The notes beneath the pieces are model-generated. The model had not been told where the DNA came from and did no database searches. It saw nothing but the letters and a program-made list of their open reading frames with translations. This document shows positions 57,269-64,000 of a DNA stretch of 64,000 nucleotides, one piece after another; positions within the stretch are counted from its first letter, which is position 1; each line of letters begins with the position of its first letter. The DNA is from Cheilinus undulatus (taxonomy: Eukaryota; Chordata; Actinopteri; Labriformes; Labridae), in NCBI RefSeq assembly GCF_018320785.1, contig NC_054865.1:36208398-36272397 (forward strand), in the 5' to 3' direction. A program made the position numbers and the translations under genes.

Positions 57269-59149
57269 GCTCTGTGATTGGCCTGCTGGGTAGCACTGCC
57301 AATCTCAGTAAGGTCTACGGTTTAATAGTGTACACTCTAGACTGACATGAATGGCTGCAGATGGCATTACAGCTAGTCAGAAGTATTTGTTGACATCCAA
57401 AGATATTGAAACATTAAAAGTGCCCTTCCTCATCCCAAGGTGGCCGAACAAGGACCAAAAAACTCCCCAATTTTCTTCCTCACCTGCCAGAAAATCTATA
57501 GGGGTTGACTGATTATTGGCCTGACCAATTATTGAGGCAGATATTTGGGCTTTGTATTGCGCTACTTTGGTCCCACACTACAGTGTGTCTTCCTCTCTGG
57601 CTTTATTTTCACTCTCCACAAATGTCCTGTATACAACCCAGTCTAATCATCTAGATGTCACATGAGCACTAGTCAAGTGCCACTAGGGTGCCACTGACAC
57701 AGTGAGTGCATGGTACCACTTCTTGTTTTCCTGCTGTTACTGTGTGCTCTGTGCCATTTCTCATGCTGATAGACGTTGGGCTAAATTGTTTCTTACCATC
57801 CATTTTTTTGATCCTGCAGTTTTACTTTTGCCACATTAAGTACATTTTGTACTTCATAGTAAATGCATATGAATTTCTTCCGTACTTAATCGGTCTCATG
57901 AACTACTAATAATCTGTAGGTCCTGAAAAACAATGTCAGTTACGCCTTATTAAGTCCATCTCCTCACGTGCTCTCTCTCTTTACCTGATAAAACAATATA
58001 ATCAGCTGCTGTTCAATAGTAATCAGCTCAAATATAACACGCCCAGTTTAGTTGCCATGGTCTCTTGCAAACAAACAAGCAGGGATCGTGACGAGACAAT
58101 GGTTATAGAACTACCATAGAAATCACACAGCAGACAGACTATGGCATATTTACAATATAGATTTGACACAAAAGTATAAACCAGGCTTTACCCCATTTCT
58201 TGGGGTTTCTTTCATTAGAACTATATAAGAGTCCTCATGTTAATAAAGTGCAGATATAACAACATCGGTGTTCAGTGAATAACAAAGAAACAACCTGAAC
58301 TTTTCTTTCAGCCCAGTGTTCAGCAGCACAGTGAGGACCTGATTAGCATATTTATGACCCTGCAGCTCACTGGAAACACACAGGGAGCTGAAAGACACAA
58401 GTACACTCACACACAGGCTCAACTTATTCAAATGCTAAATATCCTTTTGAATTTCCCAGGCAGCCTCTCTTCCCCCATCCCTACTCAGCAAACAAATGAG
58501 GATGAATGGCATGACATGAAAGCTGGCTTTAGATGCATAATGTGGGCTTTCATATTTCCACTCAGTTGTGTATTTTCAGCTTGTGAAGGGTCTCCTGTCA
58601 ATGTATTAAGATCAGCTTGAAAATGTATCATAGGAACTTAAGATGAAGTATTACGATTCTTTATAGGCTTTGAAGACCCAAAATGTAACTTAACATTTCC
58701 ATACTCTGGGGTTCATTTGTTTTTTTGTTCCCTGGCTTATCTGTAAAGTAGCCACATCAATCCTTTCTAACATTTGGTTAAGACTTGGGTCATGTTTGTC
58801 AGTTAGCAGCTAAGACCTGCTCCTGAATGGTGAAGGTTTACGTTCTTTCCCTTCATGGCGGAGTAATTAAACCTCCACATTCTTGTGTTAAACACTGAGT
58901 ATTTTCTCTGGGTCATGTTTCTCTGCAGTCCAGTCGCCTGGCTGCTAACAGATGTTTGCTGAGCTGAATTTCTTAGAAGCAGAAGTTTCCTCAAAGGAGT
59001 GTGAGATCGAAAGATTTCTCATCTACAAATTTCCTGTTTGCTGCAGCTGTGGTGTTGATGTTGGGCTAGTCAGTGATTATAATCCTCGTTGACCTCTTTT
59101 CTCATAATCAAGTCAATGATTATAGACCCAATTTTTCCCCCGCCCAACT

Positions 59150-60330
59150 GACATTATACCTTCACGCTGACATGGTCAATATAATTTGGCTTTCTTTTTT
59201 TTTTTTTTTTTTTTTTTTTTTGACAAAAAATGATTTAATGTCAAAATGAGACAGATTTCTACAAAGTGATGTCAATCAAACTAAAATATGTTAGGTAAAT
59301 GAAGTGACTGCATACACCCCTCCTTAAAGTGACTGGCCTAATTTAACAGAGGTCCAGCCATTTGGTGCTAGTAGTCTCACAATTAGTGAAATGGGGATCA
59401 CTAGAGTGCAGTGAATGTGTGATTTTAGTATTCATACACCTGTGTGTGGAGTCTCTGGTTAATCAATATTCCTGGCTACCATTACACCATGAATACAAAA
59501 GAACACTCCAACTCAGAGAAAAGGTTATTAAAAAGTCAAGGAATGGATACAAAAAAAAAAAATAAAGGAACTGGACATTCCCAGAGTTCAGTTAAATCCA
59601 ACATCAATGAATGTGTCTATGGCACATGTGAAAATCTGCTGCAATCAGGCAGTGATCGTTAGCGACCATGCAAGAAAGAGATTAGTGAGAGAGGCCACCA
59701 AGATACCTATGACTACTCTGAAGGAGTTATAAGCTTCAGCAGCTGAGATGGGGAGAGACTGCATACAGCAACAATTGACCAGTATTTCTGGGGGGACACC
59801 ATCCCCACTCTGAAGCAAGATGGTGGCAGCATCATGCTGTGGGGATGCCTCTTGGCAGTTGGCCGTGGAAGACTGTAAAGGTAAAAGGTAAATATATGAG
59901 GCAAAATATAGGAAAATCTTAGAGCAAAATCTTATGTAGTCTGCAAGAGAACTACAGCTTGGGAGAAGATTTATTTTCAAGCAAGACAATGACCTGAAGC
60001 ATACAGCAAAGGCTACCTAGAAATAGTTTAAAGACCGCAAGGGAATGTTCTGGAGTGGCTGTGTCAAAGCCTAGACTTCAACCCAATAGAGAATTTGTGG
60101 CTGGACTTGAAAAAGACTGTTCATGTCCGATCCCAGTGCAACCTGATAAAGCTTGAGTAGTTTTACAGTTTTTTTCTGAATCCAGCTGTCTGGGACTTGA
60201 CGAGCTGAATCACAGTTAACTACATCAGACAGCTGGGGTCGAGCAGCCACAGCTCGTGTAAACGGACAGCCGTTTTTACCTGATGCATCTACTAAATACT
60301 GACTGAGGAGTATTTGACTTTTTTGCTGAG
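59150..60330 (+). mobile_element. Tc1/mariner-type element, copy B (inverted relative to copy A)
   Basis: The plus strand matches the reverse complement of the element at 49222-50767 over long stretches. For example, QLVKWGSLECSECV follows 'ggtgctagtagtctcacaattagtgaaatggggatca' (59368-59400). Further parts match at 59790-59880 ('gatggtggcagcatcatgctgtggggatgcc') and 60280-60305 ('gatgcatctactaaatactgact'). The transposase is broken by indels and by a poly-T insert near 59195-59221. The outer termini are eroded. Confidence 0.75.
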
Positions 60331-61729
60331 AGCCTGGGAACAGAGTGACTTTCCACCAAGTATAATGCAAGGGAATTCATTAACATATTTGGAATTTTTA
60401 TATCAACAAATACAGTAATTAACACTGTTGCGCCGAGAAAAAAATAGTTTCTGTTCTTTTTTCACTAAATTTCAGTGACCAAGTAGGGCCAGTTATGAAA
60501 ACTTTCCCATACTTTGGCAGGTTTAAAGTTAAATGACAAATCAAAGAAACTATTTGTGAAATGGGATCCTTCTATGAAAAAGGATCCATATCATCTCTGC
60601 AGGGAATCTAAACTGTGAAGGCTGCTGTGAGTTCAGACTGAGAGAGTGAGCTATCATGCTCATGTCAGTGAGCAGGGTCCTCTGGGTGAATAAGTGTTGA
60701 TGTTTTTGCTGCCGAGCTATTTTGAAATCTTAGCTGTGGCTTCAGCACATTCTGCTGTAGGTCGTCAAGTCGAGTCGTGTTTGAATGTAGCTCCTTTAGT
60801 CACAGATGTGCATCCTTTTATGTCTGAGCCTAGTGGGCAGTGTTACAGTAGGTGGGAGGACGTGAGCACATGAGGGGTGCAGAGCTGTGGGTGGTCTCTG
60901 GGTCGGTGGATGAGGGAAGGGGAATGACGCAATGCTCAGCTCCCACTGCTTCTGGTTCAGGCTATCATGGTCCACTTGTTGGAACATGTGGCAGATCAAG
61001 AAAATGTTTATGCTGAAGAGGTTTGTTTGTTTGCTTATGCCAGTGAGTGTGTTATTCCAAGTGTTAGACAGCTTCTCATTAGGACTAATTACCAGGTGAA
61101 GAGGACGCTTAGAAGAAACACCTGGGTGATGTCTGCACAATGCACATGAGACTGGCTGTGTTCTGACAAACCATGAGGCCACCCTATGTGAAAAGAATTA
61201 AAGATATCCTGTCAGCATTTTAACTTATTAATCAAATGATTTTTTTTATTTATTTTTGAGGATTTTATGCATTAGTTATGAAAGTGAAAAGTGGATAGAG
61301 ATTGGAACAGGCGAGAGAGTGGGGAACAACATGTGGAATAGAAGCAACAGGAAAGGCTGCCCATAAAGGGGGGTCAAGAGGAGAGCTTTCAGGGGTCCAG
61401 CTAATTTGGGGGCACATGTAAGTCAGGAAAGACCTGGTCCATTAAAGTCAAGCTGTGATAACCATATTTTATATTCAACCTGAATAATAACCACTCTCAT
61501 TAAAGCAACACAAAAACTATTTTTATTTATTTGTGCTGTAGTACAATAAAACGTTTTCTTGAAACAGAATTACCTTTTTATTGGTGATGTGGGTAAGCAC
61601 ATTGGCTAAACAATTTGTAAAGTAATGTCAGACTTCATAGCTAAGCCATAACATGACCAAAGTCAGGATACTGTACCAGAGAACTTTAATAGCTTAAATG
61701 GGAAAATAATTGCATAATTGTAAAATAAA

Positions 61730-62180
61730 GTGTAGCAAAAAAAGGGTCCAAATTGGCAAAAATAGGTTTAAAGATGAAAAATATGGGATAAAGCAGCAAA
61801 TATGAGTAAAGAAAGGAAAAAAGTGGCAAAAATGGATGGTTAAATGGTGAAAAGCAGTTAAAAAGTGGCATAAATGGGTAAAAAGGGGCAAAAATGGATG
61901 GCTTAAGTAGTGAAGCAAGGTTAAAAAGTAGCAAAAATTTGCTTAAAGCTGCAAAAATAATTTAATGTGGAAACAAATGTGGCAAAATAGGCAGATAAAG
62001 TGATGAAAAGGGGTTAAAAAGTGGAATGAAAAAATAATTTGAACCTCCAAACTTAATAACAGCTTGATATACTTTTCAGCTGCAAATTAAATAATTGTTA
62101 GCTAGAACAGTAGCAACGACTCTGATGATCCAACACACATGCATTGATATCATCAATAAATCACAACTAGGGAGTGTCCA
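61730..62180. repeat. Degenerate ~20-nt tandem array, copy 3, with conserved flank
   Basis: From about 61736 to 62030 the sequence is a drifted array of 'gtggcaaaaatgggtaaaa' units. The following 62100-62180, with 'ccaacacacatgcattgatatcatcaataaatcacaact', is nearly the same as 10320-10362 after array copy 1. The open frames here (such as the Phe-rich one at 61686-61934 on the minus strand) come from the repeat. Confidence 0.7.
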
Positions 62181-62318
62181 TTCACTGGATTTTCAGTGAA
62201 TTCTGTGGACAGACCAAACCTGAACCTGCACCATCCACATACAAGGACCATGACATAACTGCAAGGCCATCCGCACTACCATATCAAAGTAGTTTTTCAT
62301 GCAGTGTATATTAAGTAG

Positions 62319-62425
62319 GGCGGTCAAGATTAATAATTTCTCTCAAATGATCAGTTAAGGTCCACAATTAGTGTGCTAACTTTTTTTCAATCACGATTAA
62401 TTGCATTTTTCGACAGACTCTGGTT
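62319..62425. mobile_element. Remnant of a TAGGGC-ended DNA element
   Basis: 'tagggcggtcaagattaat...caatcacgattaattgcatttttcgac' resembles one end of the fish hAT-like family whose termini read TAGGGCTGTCAA and CGATTAATCGCA. The other end is not seen, so this is a solo end or deleted copy. Confidence 0.45.
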
Positions 62426-64000
62426 AAGCCACTACAGTGTCTCCCTGCTCACAGACAGCTGCTCTAGTCATCTCCAGAGTCGTTTTGATCTATAGCCATG
62501 TTATCCTGGCTCTTACAGTTTGCTGATTTAGTATTTTCTCCTTAGTTTTAGGTTTAGGTGATCTTTGAATGAAAAGCCAGTGACTTGTCAGTGTCTGTGA
62601 TGCCCTTTTTTAAATGAGTGATACATCAGAGGAAACAATTTACTTAGCTTTTATCTGTAGTTAGGCTTAAAATAACATTTTGCATAATCCTTATTTGCAT
62701 GAAAGATAAAATGTTCTGTTCTTCCTATGTTTCCTGTGTTGCATATATTGTGATTACACATTGCCATGTTCACAATTAGAATACTTTTCTGTGACAGTGT
62801 AATGTCCTGCTGTGTGTAGGCTGTTGTTTAAATCATGTCGATTTTATACAGTTGGCCATGAAGAATTAAAAACACCTCAGCCTTCTAACACAATGGAGGT
62901 TGTTGGCCAAATGAAGACACTTCTCCAAAAACAGATGTGTCCAGATGTTCGCTGTATTATTGCAACAGTTGACTTTATCCTGAGGGTGTTTTCAAACTGC
63001 TCCGGTCACATCATCATCATTCTTGTGTCTGTTTTCACTTTATGTGTTGGAATGTGGCCTACATCTACAAGCTCATAGTCAGAGGAAGTCAGTTTTATCC
63101 TCCTTTTTTAAAGATGTATTTTGTAGCTTTTATGCCTTTTTTCTATATAGGACCGAGAATAAAGTTGGAAACTAAGGTGAGAGGGGGACTAACATTCTGG
63201 AAAGGAGCCACAAGCCGCCTGCTTGAAGTACAACAGCCTGTATACATGCAGAAATAACCACAAGGCAACCAGTGTAATCTCACTGTCTGACATGAGCTTA
63301 TTTTCGGCCATTCATTTTTTTTGTTTTTGTCCCTTTGGCCAGTTTGAGTATGAAAATAACCAATTAAACCACTTAAACTGTAGAATTTTAATCCCTTGCC
63401 AGAATTAGTATCTCCAAAGTCAAATTGTACTTTGTTTGATTCTTATATTTGTGTTGCAAAAGGATAAGCTTGCAGATTTAATTAAGGGATAAAGAATGAT
63501 TAATGCTGCTTTGGTCAGGTGTGTTCAGCATCTAATCTGAGTAAAGAAGACACAAGTTTGATCCATCATTTAAAAAAAAAGCTCTCAAGATTAAACAAAC
63601 ACCTTAAAGCGAATGAAATGTTATCATCAGACAGGCGAGCTTTATTTTCCCTTCTTGTTACCACTGAGTCATATAAAAAGTGCAGTGAAAATGGATTTCC
63701 CCCCACCTTCTAGGACATAGTCCTCTGTAAGTAAATCCAGATTTCACATCTCAGAGGCCACATCAGTGGCTTTAGTTTCAGATGGTGTAACTACAAAATA
63801 GTCAACGGCATGTGCTACACTGCTCACATTTATGGCTCTGACTTGCTGCATGAATTAGTTTTTCTGCCAGCAGGGCTATTTCATTGAGGCTTGGCAAATG
63901 TCATGCATGAAGAGGACAGCAAGAAAGCATTGCCTGGCTGCATAAAAGGGTCTCTTTTTATGTAAAATGTTAGATAATCTTAGTGTGCTCTGGGGCCAGT
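62426..64000 (+). other. DENND5A intron 1, distal part in window
   Basis: AT-rich intronic sequence. None of the short open frames has a recognisable domain, and no DENND5A exon 2 sequence is present before the window ends. Confidence 0.45.

Noticed and set aside
60796-61182. 128-codon minus-strand frame in DENND5A intron 1
   Set aside because: The Pro/Thr/His-rich text has no recognisable domain, splice context or conserved start.

Overview
The window looks like a piece of a teleost fish (percomorph-type) nuclear chromosome. The genes are interrupted by GT-AG introns, the background is AT-rich, CpG-rich stretches sit at gene starts, and cut-and-paste DNA transposons (Tc1/mariner, hAT), a tRNA-type SINE and LINE fragments are abundant. 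I see no prokaryotic, plasmid or viral gene organisation and no CRISPR array.

Four protein genes can be supported exon by exon. From left to right: (1) SWAP70, minus strand, 12 coding exons, 590 aa, between 2953 and 12922; (2) IPO7 (importin-7), minus strand, 25 coding exons, 1039 aa, between 17809 and 37489; (3) TMEM41B, plus strand, 7 coding exons, 283 aa, between 39836 and 47045; (4) the first coding exon of DENND5A, plus strand, 52394-52493, whose remaining exons lie beyond the right edge. Reading frame and splice phase close at every junction of the three complete genes, so none looks broken. IPO7 and TMEM41B are divergent, with 2.3 kb between their start codons. The IPO7 side of that interval is CpG-rich and carries ETS-, E2F- and ZNF143-like sites. 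Intron 16 of IPO7 holds a GC-rich, foldable segment on the gene strand that ends in an ACA box. It is a candidate for SNORA23, the H/ACA snoRNA known from the mammalian IPO7 gene.

Layout: 1-2952, downstream flank of SWAP70 with a small hAT relic; 2953-12922, SWAP70; 12923-17808, intergenic, with a degenerate GTGGCAAAAATGGG-type array and a decayed Tc1 element (mammals have ZNF143 and WEE1 in this position); 17809-37489, IPO7, whose large introns 1, 2 and 5 carry most of the repeats; 37490-39835, divergent promoter region; 39836-49050, TMEM41B with a long 3' UTR and an internally deleted Tc1 element with about 250-bp inverted arms in intron 5; 49222-50767, a near full-length Tc1-type element; 52200-64000, DENND5A promoter, first exon and the start of a large intron full of repeats.

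The four genes are ordinary conserved housekeeping or signalling genes and form no operon or joint pathway; their adjacency is conserved vertebrate synteny. I found no convincing new biological system. The observations most worth a second look are the snoRNA candidate, the overlapping upstream ORF of DENND5A, the ZNF143-like site at the IPO7 promoter, a 20-nt-period repeat family at three loci with shared flanks, and a GC-rich unexplained open frame inside IPO7 intron 2.
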